Assembly: GCA_050261515.1 (NCBI GenBank)
Contig: JBLNDJ010000050.1
Location: 41,829-105,828, forward strand
From: JBLNDJ01 sp050261515
GTDB lineage: Bacteria > Acidobacteriota > Terriglobia > Bryobacterales > Bryobacteraceae
Direction: 5' to 3'
DNA length: 64,000 bases
Shown here: positions 8,611-16,991 of the stretch, in pieces
Layout of the letters: every line of letters begins with the position of its first letter
Position numbering within the stretch: the first letter of the stretch is position 1
The notes under the pieces: model-generated
The model's input: the letters and a program-made list of their open reading frames with translations, nothing else
Database searches by the model: none
What the model was told of the DNA's origin: nothing
Made by a program: the position numbers and the translations under genes

Positions 8611-8652
8611 TTGCTCTCCTAAGCCATCCTATGCCCGGCGAACAGCGCGGGA

Positions 8653-8668
8653 TGTGACCACGGTCACG
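8653..8668. promoter_or_regulatory. Crp/Fnr-family-like operator
   Basis: TGTGA-CCACGG-TCACG at 8653-8668 differs from the Crp consensus TGTGA-N6-TCACA at one base and includes the perfect inverted repeat GTGACC-AC-GGTCAC. It lies between the Cys-rich gene and nrfH. Its centre is about 64 bases upstream of a transcription start predicted from TATAAT at 8713-8718, a typical class I activator spacing. The binding regulator is not in the window. Confidence 0.5.
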
Positions 8669-8712
8669 GGACCGCGCCGGCGCTATAAAGGCTTGCTGTC
8701 AGGTGACTTGAG

Positions 8713-8718
8713 TATAAT
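8713..8718 (+). promoter_or_regulatory. -10 element of the nrfHA promoter
   Basis: A perfect TATAAT hexamer lies 19 bases before the chosen nrfH start. No good -35 box is at 17 bases (TTGCTG at 8693-8698 is 14 bases away), which fits an activator-dependent promoter served by the palindrome at 8653-8668. Confidence 0.45.
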
Positions 8719-8737
8719 TGAGCCTCGGACAACATCC

Positions 8738-9193
8738 ATGCACCGAGTCTTACCGGGCGTCATCAGTGTGCTTGCGGGTCTGTTCCTGGGGATTGGCGCG
8801 TTCACGTTCGAATACGCCAAGGGCTTCGCCTATTTCTCGAATAATCCGGACGCTTGCGCCAATTGCCATATCATGCGGGAACAACTCGAATCGTGGCAGC
8901 ATTCCAGCCACCACGGACATGCGGTCTGCAATGATTGCCATACCCCGCATTCCATCGTCCCCAAATTCATCACCAAAGCCGATAACGGCTGGAACCATTC
9001 GCTCAAGTTCACGCTTGGAACCGCCGCGGACCCGATTCGCATTCGCCCGGTCAACGCCGTGCGGCTGCAGGAAAACTGCCTGCGCTGCCACCAGGATTTC
9101 CTTTCGGGTGTGAGAGAAGCCGGATCGCACGCCCCGGGCGACCTACAGTGCGTGCGCTGCCACGCCAACGTCGGACACGGTCCCAGGAGATAG
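8738..9193 (+). CDS. nrfH: NrfH/NapC-type tetrahaem cytochrome c, quinol dehydrogenase subunit
   Basis: A 151-residue membrane-anchored cytochrome. One N-terminal helix (about 4-25) is followed by four CXXCH haem-binding motifs near residues 40 (CANCH), 64 (CNDCH), 114 (CLRCH) and 138 (CVRCH), the standard NrfH count. It takes electrons from menaquinol and passes them to NrfA in the periplasm. ATG 8738 puts the anchor helix at the N terminus; the in-frame ATG at 8654 would overlap the operator and add a polar stretch. nrfA follows after eight bases, with its ribosome-binding AGGAGA inside the nrfH 3' end. Confidence 0.93.
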   Translation: MHRVLPGVISVLAGLFLGIGAFTFEYAKGFAYFSNNPDACANCHIMREQLESWQHSSHHGHAVCNDCHTPHSIVPKFITKADNGWNHSLKFTLGTAADPIRIRPVNAVRLQENCLRCHQDFLSGVREAGSHAPGDLQCVRCHANVGHGPRR

Positions 9194-9201
9194 CCGCCAT
9201 T

Positions 9202-10566
9202 ATGACTTCGTCGCGCTGGAAATACGTAGCTCTCACTTCAATGAGCGCCTTGGCCGCCTTCGGCGTCACGCTGCTGCTCATCAACATCAATGAACGGAAG
9301 CAGGAGGGCCGCCAGACCTTCCTGCCCATCGTCCAGGTCACGGAAGACACGACCGATCCCGCCGAATGGGGCAAGAACTTCCCTCGTGAATACGACGGCT
9401 TCAAGCGCACCTCCGAGAGCGGACCGGAGGCCCGGACCCGCTACGGCGGATCGGACGGCTTCCAGAAACTCGACGCCGACCCCCACCTGCGCACCATCTT
9501 TGCCGGTTATGCGTTTGCGCTCGACTATCGCGAGGAGCGGGGCCATGCCTATTCCCTCAAGGATCAGGACGAGACGGAGCGTACGAAGAAGAAGCCGCAG
9601 CCGGGCTCCTGCCTGCAATGCCACGGCTCGGTGATCCCGCTTTACCGGAAGATGGGCGATGGCGATGTGCAAAAGGGTTTCGAGAAGGTGTGCGCCATGT
9701 CCTTCGCCGACGCCCGCAGGATGGTCACGCACCCGATTTCCTGCGTAGACTGCCACGATCCGAAGTCGATGGCGCTGCGAGTGACGCGCCCCGGTTTCCT
9801 CAACGGCATCAAAGCCTATATGAAAACGGCCAGGGGCATCGACAATTACGACCCGAACACCATGGCCACCCGGCAGGAGATGCGCACGTTCGTATGCGGC
9901 CAGTGCCACGTGGAGTATTACTTCAAGCCGGAAGGCAAGGCAGTGACCTATCCGTGGAGTAAGGGCCTGAAGGTCGAGAACATCGAAGCCTACTACGACG
10001 AGATCAAGTTCAGCGACTGGAAACATGCCGAAAGCGGCGCAGACGTCCTCAAGGCCCAGCACCCGGAATTCGAAATGTACAACCAGGGCGTCCACGCCCG
10101 GGCGGGAGTGTCCTGCGCCGACTGCCACATGCCGTACAAGCGGGAAGGCGCCATGAAGGTCAGCGACCACCACGTGCGCAGCCCGCTGCTCAATTCGGAA
10201 CGCGCCTGCCTGGTGTGTCATCCCTCGTCCGCCGAGGAAATGAAGCAGCGGGTAACCATCATCCAGGACCGCACCAAGGCCCTGCTGGACCGCGCTGAGG
10301 AAGCGCTGGTTGCCCTGATTCACGACATCAAGGCGGCCCGCGAAGCCGGCGCCGGCGGCCAACAACTCGAGGAAGCGATGAGGCTCCAGCGGCGCGCGCA
10401 GTTCCGTACCGACTTCATCAACGCCGAGAACTCCATGGGATTCCATGCGCCGCAGGAGGCCGCCCGGATCCTGGGAGAAGCGATCGACTACGCCCGGCAA
10501 GGCCAACTCGCCCTGCGCGCGGCCTCGGCCACCCGGGTAGCCGCCGCGACACCGTCCGCGCGGTGA
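9202..10566 (+). CDS. nrfA: ammonia-forming cytochrome c nitrite reductase
   Basis: A 454-residue periplasmic pentahaem enzyme reducing nitrite to ammonium with six electrons. An N-terminal signal/anchor helix (about 7-27) precedes five haem motifs: CLQCH (about 137), CVDCH (181), CGQCH (232), CADCH (305) and CLVCH (336). NrfA signatures are clear: CGQCHVEYYF, the LKAQHPEFE stretch, and GVHARAGVSCADCHMPY. Unlike the E. coli enzyme, the catalytic haem site is CXXCH rather than CXXCK, as in a known subgroup of NrfA. ATG 9202 is preceded by AGGAGA at 9185-9190. It sits directly after nrfH and overlaps or touches the porin gene downstream. Confidence 0.95.
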   Translation: MTSSRWKYVALTSMSALAAFGVTLLLININERKQEGRQTFLPIVQVTEDTTDPAEWGKNFPREYDGFKRTSESGPEARTRYGGSDGFQKLDADPHLRTIFAGYAFALDYREERGHAYSLKDQDETERTKKKPQPGSCLQCHGSVIPLYRKMGDGDVQKGFEKVCAMSFADARRMVTHPISCVDCHDPKSMALRVTRPGFLNGIKAYMKTARGIDNYDPNTMATRQEMRTFVCGQCHVEYYFKPEGKAVTYPWSKGLKVENIEAYYDEIKFSDWKHAESGADVLKAQHPEFEMYNQGVHARAGVSCADCHMPYKREGAMKVSDHHVRSPLLNSERACLVCHPSSAEEMKQRVTIIQDRTKALLDRAEEALVALIHDIKAAREAGAGGQQLEEAMRLQRRAQFRTDFINAENSMGFHAPQEAARILGEAIDYARQGQLALRAASATRVAAATPSAR

Positions 10567-10571
10567 TCGCC

Positions 10572-11972
10572 ATGAAGGGAATTCTGCCGTTCGCGCTGCT
10601 TGCCGCGGCGGGTTTCGGGCGGGCCGGCGAAATCCAGTTCAGCGGATCTCTGCGCACCCGCCTGGAAGCGTGGAATTGGTTCGAAGGAGCGGCGGAGAAC
10701 ACGTATCCGTTCTCGGGTACGCTCTTGCGCCTTTCCCTCTCGCAGACGGCAGGATCGCTGGACTGGCAGGTAGAGGCCGCCGCGCCGCTCCTGCTCGGTT
10801 TGCCGGACAACGCGATCGCGCCTGGTGCGCAGGGACAGATGGGACTCGGCGCCTCGTACTTCGCGGCAAATCAGCAGCGCAACGCGGCAAGCCTGTTTCC
10901 CAAGCAAGGATGGCTACGGCTGAAGGCCGCTCACGGGCAGTCCTTCCGATTCGGCCGGATGGAGTTCATCGACGGAACGGAGGTCACGCCCAAGAACGCG
11001 ACGCTGGCGGCGCTGAAGCGGGACCGGATTGCTCACCGTCTCCTCGGCAACTTCGGCTTCAGCCACGTGGGCCGGAGCTTCGACGGCGCAAATTACGCCG
11101 TCTCGGGATCGCGGCTGAACCTCACCCTGCTCGGCGCCCGGCCGACCCGCGGTGTGTTCCAGACGGACGGTTGGGGCGAACTGAACGCCAACGTCTTCTA
11201 TGGAGCTCTCACCGGCCAGACGTCTCGCGGCGGCTCCGGCGAATGGCGCGTCTTCGGCCTCGGCTACAGCGATTACCGCGACAACGTGCTGAAGACGGAC
11301 AACCGATCGCCGGCGGCGCGCCGCGCCGACGCCGCCCATATCAACATCGGCACGTATGGTGGGCATGTCATGCAAACGGCCGGACCGGTGGACCTCCTGT
11401 TCTGGGGCGTGCTGCAGTCCGGATCATGGGGCGCGTTGCGCCACCGCGCCTTTGCGTTCGCGGCGGAAGCCGGCTGGCAGCCCGGCGGCATGCCGAAGCT
11501 GCGCCCCTGGCTGCGCGGCGGCGTCAATTACGGGTCGGGCGACAAAGACCCGAACGACGCAACCCACGGCACGTTCTTCCAGGTGCTGCCCACACCGCGC
11601 ATCTATGCGCGATTCCCGTTCTTCAACATGATGAACAACCGGGACGTCTTCGGAGAGGCAATCCTGCGGCCCGGCAAGAAGCTGAGCATTCGCGCGGACG
11701 TTCACCGGCTCGACCTGGCGCAAAAGCCGGATCTTTGGTATTCCGGAGGCGGCATGTTCCAGCCGTGGACTTTCGGTTTCACAGGCCGCGCTTCGTCGGG
11801 CCGATCGGGTCTCGCAACCCTGTATGACGCAAGCGCCGACTACGCCGCGAACACTCACCTGTTACTCGGCGCCTACTTCGGGCACGCGGCGGGCGGCGAC
11901 GTGATGAAGACGATCTATCCGCAGGGGCCGAACGCCAACTTCGGATATCTTGAAGCGACGCTGAAGTTCTGA
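10572..11972 (+). CDS. alginate-export-type outer-membrane porin
   Basis: About 466 residues with a short signal peptide ending near GRAG, then alternating aromatic/hydrophobic strands typical of an outer-membrane beta barrel and a C-terminal Phe (LEATLKF). The pattern FSGSLRTRLEAWNWF and FRFGRMEFIDGTE resembles the AlgE/alginate export porin family, common in Acidobacteria and Bacteroidetes. ATG 10572 is chosen; GTG 10563 overlaps the nrfA stop (GTGA) and is possible. Its position directly behind nrfA suggests it lets nitrite or a related anion through the outer membrane, which is an inference from context only. Confidence 0.8.
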   Translation: MKGILPFALLAAAGFGRAGEIQFSGSLRTRLEAWNWFEGAAENTYPFSGTLLRLSLSQTAGSLDWQVEAAAPLLLGLPDNAIAPGAQGQMGLGASYFAANQQRNAASLFPKQGWLRLKAAHGQSFRFGRMEFIDGTEVTPKNATLAALKRDRIAHRLLGNFGFSHVGRSFDGANYAVSGSRLNLTLLGARPTRGVFQTDGWGELNANVFYGALTGQTSRGGSGEWRVFGLGYSDYRDNVLKTDNRSPAARRADAAHINIGTYGGHVMQTAGPVDLLFWGVLQSGSWGALRHRAFAFAAEAGWQPGGMPKLRPWLRGGVNYGSGDKDPNDATHGTFFQVLPTPRIYARFPFFNMMNNRDVFGEAILRPGKKLSIRADVHRLDLAQKPDLWYSGGGMFQPWTFGFTGRASSGRSGLATLYDASADYAANTHLLLGAYFGHAAGGDVMKTIYPQGPNANFGYLEATLKF

Positions 11973-11994
11973 GTCCGCCCATGAGGAAGCAACA

Positions 11995-13284
11995 ATGAAA
12001 TGGATTCTGGTCCTCCTTTCAATCGCGGTCGCGCTGGCCGAATCGCCGAATCTGGCGCCTGAGGCCGCGGCCTGGAAGCGCTGGTCCCCGCTGCCGGAAT
12101 TGGCGCCGCAGTCCGAGGCCGCCGGAGGCATGCTGCGCATCGCCGCGCGCGATTTCTCCTCCTTCGGCAAGTGGCTCGCGCCCGGCATCCCCGTCCAGGC
12201 CGGCCATTCCTACCGCTTCGACGTGCTCTACCGGCCCGAGGGGATCGCCGACGACCGCACCAGCGTCGGCGTCATGCTGTCCTGGATCGCCGCTGACGGC
12301 CATCCCATCCAACGCGACTACATCGATCGCATCTCGCAAGAAGATGCCGGCTGGCGGCGCGCTCAACGCACCCTGCGCGCTCCCGCGAAAACCGCCTCCG
12401 TTACCGCGGAGCTCTGGCTGCGCTGGACCGCCTCCGGCTCGGTGCAATTCAAAGACCCGCGCCTGGTCGAAGTACCCGCGCCGGCCGCGCGCAAGGTGCG
12501 CGTCGTCACCACCAAGATCACGGAGCACCGCCCTACCACCATCGCCGAGAACCTCAAATTCATGGCGGAAGTTGTGGATGGAGCCGCGCGAGAGCATCCT
12601 GACGTGATCCTCCTCACCGAAGTCTTCGTCAACCGGGGCGTCGCCGGCAAGCCCTATCAGCTTGCGCAGCCCATCCCCGGCCCGGCGACGGAGGTGCTCG
12701 CCGAAAAAGCCCGCCGCTACAAGAGCTACATCATCGCCGGCCTGCTCGAATCCGACCACGGCCGCACCTACAACACCGCCGTCCTCCTCGACCGCGAAGG
12801 CCGCCTCGCAGGCAAATACCGCAAAACGCACCTGCCGCTCGCCGAAGTCGAAGACGGCATTACCGCCGGCAGCGACTACCCCGTCTTCGACACCGACTTC
12901 GGCCGGATCGGCATCCTCATCTGCTGGGACGTCGTCTTCCCGGAACCCATGCGCATCCTGCGCCTCAAAGGAGCGGAGGTCATCTTCCTGCCCATCGCCG
13001 GTGATCCCGCCCCAGGCCACCTCGACACCATCACGCGGGCCCGCGCCATGGACAACGGCATCTTCCTGATCACCTCCATCAGCCAGGAACTCGGCAGCCG
13101 CATCGTAGACCCCGACGGCCGCATCCTGGCCGAAACCAAGGAAGGCTACGCCGGCGCCGACCTCGACCTCGACAAAGAAACGCGCTTCTGGTGGATGTCC
13201 GTAGGACCCGCGGACGGAGAGCCCCGCAGCCTCTTCCTCCAGGAACGCCGCCCCGATACTTACCGGGCGCTCAGCGGTCAGTAA
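11995..13284 (+). CDS. secreted carbon-nitrogen hydrolase (nitrilase superfamily)
   Basis: A 429-residue protein with a signal peptide (about 1-15), an N-terminal beta-rich domain (about 20-160) resembling a galactose-binding-like fold, and a C-terminal nitrilase domain. The Glu-Lys-Cys triad is visible in LLTEVF (about 208), YRKTHLP (about 277) and LICWDVVFPE (about 309). Such enzymes hydrolyse nitriles or amides and release ammonia or an amine. GAGGAAG precedes the ATG, and only 22 bases separate it from the porin gene, so it may belong to the nrf transcription unit. The substrate is unknown. Confidence 0.85.
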   Translation: MKWILVLLSIAVALAESPNLAPEAAAWKRWSPLPELAPQSEAAGGMLRIAARDFSSFGKWLAPGIPVQAGHSYRFDVLYRPEGIADDRTSVGVMLSWIAADGHPIQRDYIDRISQEDAGWRRAQRTLRAPAKTASVTAELWLRWTASGSVQFKDPRLVEVPAPAARKVRVVTTKITEHRPTTIAENLKFMAEVVDGAAREHPDVILLTEVFVNRGVAGKPYQLAQPIPGPATEVLAEKARRYKSYIIAGLLESDHGRTYNTAVLLDREGRLAGKYRKTHLPLAEVEDGITAGSDYPVFDTDFGRIGILICWDVVFPEPMRILRLKGAEVIFLPIAGDPAPGHLDTITRARAMDNGIFLITSISQELGSRIVDPDGRILAETKEGYAGADLDLDKETRFWWMSVGPADGEPRSLFLQERRPDTYRALSGQ

Positions 13285-13344
13285 ATAAAGTTCGCGTTGG
13301 TTGCCCCACGGAACATCCGCGCCACCACGCGCGTACTCCTGATC

Positions 13345-15795
13345 ATGCAGGATCTCCGTTACGGCCTCCGCATGCTCGCCCGGACGCCGGGCTTCACCGC
13401 CGTCGCCATCATCGCCCTGGCCCTCGGCATCGGCGCCAACACAGCCATCTTCAGCGTCGTCAACGCCGTGCTCCTCCGCCCGCTGCCCTACCACGAACCG
13501 GACCGCCTCGTGCAGCTCCGGGAATCCAGCCCCGACTTCTCGAACATGTCGGTCGCCGTCCCGAATTTCAAAGACTGGCGCGACCAGAGCCGCAGCTTCT
13601 CTGCCATGGCCGCGCTCCGCTGGGAGGATTACGACGTCACCGGCGCCGGTCAGGCCGAGCATCTTGCGGGCAAGATGGTCTCGGCGGATTTCTTCCGCGT
13701 CCTCGGCATCCGCCCCATCGCCGGCCGCGATTTCGATGCGAGCACGGACCGGCTCGGCTCCGCGCCCGTGGTCCTCATCAGCGGCGGCCTCTGGAAGCGG
13801 CGCTACGGTTCGAGTCCCACCGCCGTCGGCCGCCCCATCACGCTCAACGGCGCCGGCTACACCATCGCGGGCGTCCTCCCGGCCGATTTTCAGTACCAAG
13901 GCGAGGCCGACGTCTACACGCTGCTCGATCAGTGGGACGACATCCTCGCACGCTCGCGCGAGATGCACCCCGGCCTGAACGTGGTCGCGCGCCTCAAGCC
14001 CGGCGTCACGCAGGCGCAGGCGTTGGAGGAGATGAAAGCCGTCGCCGCGCGCCTCGCCGAGGCGTACCCCAAGTCGAACACGAAGCACGGCGTCAACATC
14101 GAGCCGCTCACGAACGTGATCGTCGGCGATGTCCGCCCGCGCCTCCTCGTCATGCTGGGCGCGGTGGGCTTCGTGCTCCTGATCGCGTGCGCCAACGTCG
14201 CGAACCTGCTGCTGGCGCGCTTCACCGGACGCCAGAAGGAAATCGCCATCCGCTCGGCCATCGGCGCCGGCCGCACCCGCGTGATCCGCCAGCTGCTCAC
14301 CGAAAGCGTACTGCTGGCGCTTGCGGGCGGCGCGGCCGGACTGCTTGTCGCGCACTGGGGCACCCGCGCGCTGGTGGCGGCCGTCCCGGGCGGCCTTCCG
14401 CGCATGGAAAACATCGGGCTCGACGGCTGGGTGCTCGCCTTTACACTGGCCGCGTCGCTCGTGACCGGCATCGTCTTCGGCCTCGCACCCGCGCTGCAAG
14501 TCTCGGTCGCCGATCTGCACGAAACCCTGAAGGAAGGCGCGCGCGGCTCCGCGGGTGGCCGAGGGCGGCTGCGCAGCCTGCTGGTGGCTTCGGAAGTCGC
14601 CGCCGCGCTGGTGCTGCTGGCCGGCGCGGGTTTGATGCTGCGCACCGTCTGGAGCCTCGGCGGCGTTCATCCCGGCTTCGACACCGCGCGCCTGCTCACG
14701 TTTTCCGTGGGCATGTCCCCGGCCAACACGGCGTCGAGCGAGCGCATTCTGCAAACCTTCGATCGCGCTACGTCCCGCATCGAGAGCCTGCCCGGAGTCA
14801 AGCGGGCCGCTGTGACGACGCTGCTTCCGCTCTGCGGCAGCGACAACGAAATTCCCTACTACGTGCAGGGGCGGCCGCGCCCCAGCTCGCAGGGCGAAAT
14901 GTCTTGGGCGCTGCTCTACGCCACCGACCCCGGCTATCTGAAGGCGATGAACATTCCCCTGCTGCGCGGCCGCTTCATCGAGCGGCGCGACATGCAGCGC
15001 GGCTCGCACATCGCCGTGATCGATGAAATGATGGCCCGTAAAGTCTTCCCGAACGAGGACCCGATCGGCAAGAGCATCATCGTCGCCAACCTGAGCGGCG
15101 ACCTGCCGCCCGAGCTCGCCACGCCGATGGAGATCGTCGGCATCGTGGGGCACGTCAACCACTGGGGCCTCGACAGCGATGCGAACGCGCCCACGCGCAG
15201 CGAATTGTATCTGCCGCTCTCGCAGATTCCAGACGCGTTCATGAAGGGGGTTGCGGCTTCGACCACGTTCGTGGTCCGCACGGCCGGCGATCCGCTGGCC
15301 GCGGTCCCCGCCATGCGCGCCGCGATCGCCGAAACCGGCGCCGATTCCACCGTCTACAGCGTGCGCAGCATGGAACAGGTCGTCGCGGCCTCGATCGCCG
15401 ACCGGCGCTTCTCCCTGCTGCTGCTCGGCGTCTTCGCCGCGCTGGCGCTGCTGCTGGCCGCGGTCGGAATCTACGGCGTCATCTCCTACACCGTGGCGCA
15501 GCGCACGCGCGAGATCGGGATACGGATGGCGCTCGGAGCGAGCCGCGCCGACGTCCTGAAGGTGGTGGCCGCGCAGGGCATGGCGCCGGTTCTCGCCGGA
15601 CTCGCGATCGGCCTGGCCGCCTCGTTCGCGCTCACGCGCCTGATGGCCGGCATGCTCTACGGCGTCAAGGCGGGCGATCCGCTCACCGTCGCCGCCGTGG
15701 CGCTGCTGCTGGCCGCCGTCGCGCTCGCCGCCACGCTCATCCCCGCGCGCCGCGCTATGCGCGTCGCCCCGGTGGTGGCGCTCCGCTATGAGTAA
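13345..15795 (+). CDS. ADOP-type ABC transporter permease (duplicated MacB/FtsX architecture)
   Basis: An 816-residue permease with the order N-terminal helix (TPGFTAVAIIALALGIGANTAIF), MacB-like periplasmic domain, FtsX domain with three helices (about 265-400), a second periplasmic domain and a second FtsX domain (about 675-800). This duplicated orphan architecture, lacking an adjacent ATPase, is highly expanded in Acidobacteria. ATG 13345 matches the conserved family start MQDLRYGLRML. There is no ATPase gene alongside. It probably belongs to a MacB-like export or mechanotransmission system; the substrate is unknown. Confidence 0.92.
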   Translation: MQDLRYGLRMLARTPGFTAVAIIALALGIGANTAIFSVVNAVLLRPLPYHEPDRLVQLRESSPDFSNMSVAVPNFKDWRDQSRSFSAMAALRWEDYDVTGAGQAEHLAGKMVSADFFRVLGIRPIAGRDFDASTDRLGSAPVVLISGGLWKRRYGSSPTAVGRPITLNGAGYTIAGVLPADFQYQGEADVYTLLDQWDDILARSREMHPGLNVVARLKPGVTQAQALEEMKAVAARLAEAYPKSNTKHGVNIEPLTNVIVGDVRPRLLVMLGAVGFVLLIACANVANLLLARFTGRQKEIAIRSAIGAGRTRVIRQLLTESVLLALAGGAAGLLVAHWGTRALVAAVPGGLPRMENIGLDGWVLAFTLAASLVTGIVFGLAPALQVSVADLHETLKEGARGSAGGRGRLRSLLVASEVAAALVLLAGAGLMLRTVWSLGGVHPGFDTARLLTFSVGMSPANTASSERILQTFDRATSRIESLPGVKRAAVTTLLPLCGSDNEIPYYVQGRPRPSSQGEMSWALLYATDPGYLKAMNIPLLRGRFIERRDMQRGSHIAVIDEMMARKVFPNEDPIGKSIIVANLSGDLPPELATPMEIVGIVGHVNHWGLDSDANAPTRSELYLPLSQIPDAFMKGVAASTTFVVRTAGDPLAAVPAMRAAIAETGADSTVYSVRSMEQVVAASIADRRFSLLLLGVFAALALLLAAVGIYGVISYTVAQRTREIGIRMALGASRADVLKVVAAQGMAPVLAGLAIGLAASFALTRLMAGMLYGVKAGDPLTVAAVALLLAAVALAATLIPARRAMRVAPVVALRYE

Positions 15796-15818
15796 TTCAG
15801 GTACTATACTACCCATTC

Positions 15819-16991
15819 ATGAGTTCTTTCCGGCGCTGCCTCCTGGCCGTCTGGTGCGTCCTGTGCTTGTACGGCCTCGCGGCCGCCGGCCGGATTTACT
15901 CCCGGAAGTATTACATCTGGTTGCCGGAGTACCTGCGCTGGTCCATGAACTCCACGGAGCCGCAGGCCGGCACCACCCACGTCTTCCTGGTCGTCGCCGA
16001 TCATTTCGAACCCGGCAACTACCGGCATCGGATGATCCGATGGGAACGCGATTATCCGGCGCTTGCCTCCAGGCACCGCGATAGCACCGGCCGTCCGGTT
16101 CAGCACACGTGGTTCTATCCGGGCGAGCAACCGAACGACGCCAACATGCTCGCGCTTCGGAATCTCGTGGGCGCCGGCTATGGCGAGGTGGAACTGCACT
16201 GCCACCACAATCACGACTCCCTGGAGTCGGCCCGCGCCAGGTTCCAGGAGGCCATCGCTTATTTCCAGCGCTTCGGCTTTCTCAAAACGACCGGCGGGCA
16301 GACCCGCTTTGCTTTTGTGCACGGCAACTGGTCTCTCGACAACAGCGAAGGCGTGGGCGCCTGCGGCGCCAATCGCGAGCTTTCCCTGCTGCGCGAGTTG
16401 GGCTGCTTTGCCGATTTCACCTTCCCCGCGGCGTGGAAGCGCGCCCAGCCCCGTTGGGTAAACAGCATCCGCATGGCGTCCGATGACGGCCGGGATAAGT
16501 CCTACGACGATGCCGCCCCGCTGCAGGTAGGAGGCCGCTCTCCCGGCGATCTGATGATGTTCCAGGGCCCGCTGGTCATTTACCCCGCCTGGGATCCGGC
16601 CCACCTTTTCTGGCGCGTGGAAGACGGCAATGTTCATCCCGCTGTCCCGCTCACCGCCGAGCGGGTCGATCTGTGGATTCGCGCGGGCATACACATCGCC
16701 GGCAAGCCCGACTGGGTCTTTGTGAAGATACACAGTCACGGCGCCAGCACGGACCAGGACGTCGATGAGTTGCTCGGCCGCCACTTCGACGGCGCGCTTT
16801 CCTATCTCGAAAGAAAGTACAACAACGGACGCCGCTACGCCCTTCACTACATAACCGCCCGGGAAGCGTACAACCTCGCGTGCGCGGCGGCTGCGGGACG
16901 GAGCGGTCCCCCCGAGCAGTATTACAACTGGGTCGTGAAGCCTTACCTTGCCGGCGCGCGCGAAGCGTCTCTCCTGGCGTCCAGCCAGTGA
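15819..16991 (+). CDS. membrane-anchored protein, possibly polysaccharide-deacetylase-like
   Basis: A 390-residue protein with one N-terminal helix (about 5-25). The metal-ligand-like motifs VVADHFEPGN, ELHCHHNHDSLES, FVHGNWSLDNS and KIHSHGAST, spaced along a soluble domain, are reminiscent of NodB-type or other metal-dependent carbohydrate hydrolases, but I do not recognise the family securely. TATACT at 15805-15810 lies only eight bases before the ATG, so a leaderless transcript is possible. Its 3' end overlaps the convergent sulfatase-like gene by 49 bases. Confidence 0.7.
   Translation: MSSFRRCLLAVWCVLCLYGLAAAGRIYSRKYYIWLPEYLRWSMNSTEPQAGTTHVFLVVADHFEPGNYRHRMIRWERDYPALASRHRDSTGRPVQHTWFYPGEQPNDANMLALRNLVGAGYGEVELHCHHNHDSLESARARFQEAIAYFQRFGFLKTTGGQTRFAFVHGNWSLDNSEGVGACGANRELSLLRELGCFADFTFPAAWKRAQPRWVNSIRMASDDGRDKSYDDAAPLQVGGRSPGDLMMFQGPLVIYPAWDPAHLFWRVEDGNVHPAVPLTAERVDLWIRAGIHIAGKPDWVFVKIHSHGASTDQDVDELLGRHFDGALSYLERKYNNGRRYALHYITAREAYNLACAAAAGRSGPPEQYYNWVVKPYLAGAREASLLASSQ

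Noticed and set aside
12019..15816. Very long minus-strand open frame (1265 codons) opposite the nitrilase and permease genes
   Set aside because: Low-complexity Arg/Gly/Asp/His composition and exact antisense to two clear genes; a GC-rich shadow.
15805..15821. Leaderless transcript at the 15819 gene
   Set aside because: TATACT is well placed but no -35 box is visible, so kept only as a remark in the gene entry.
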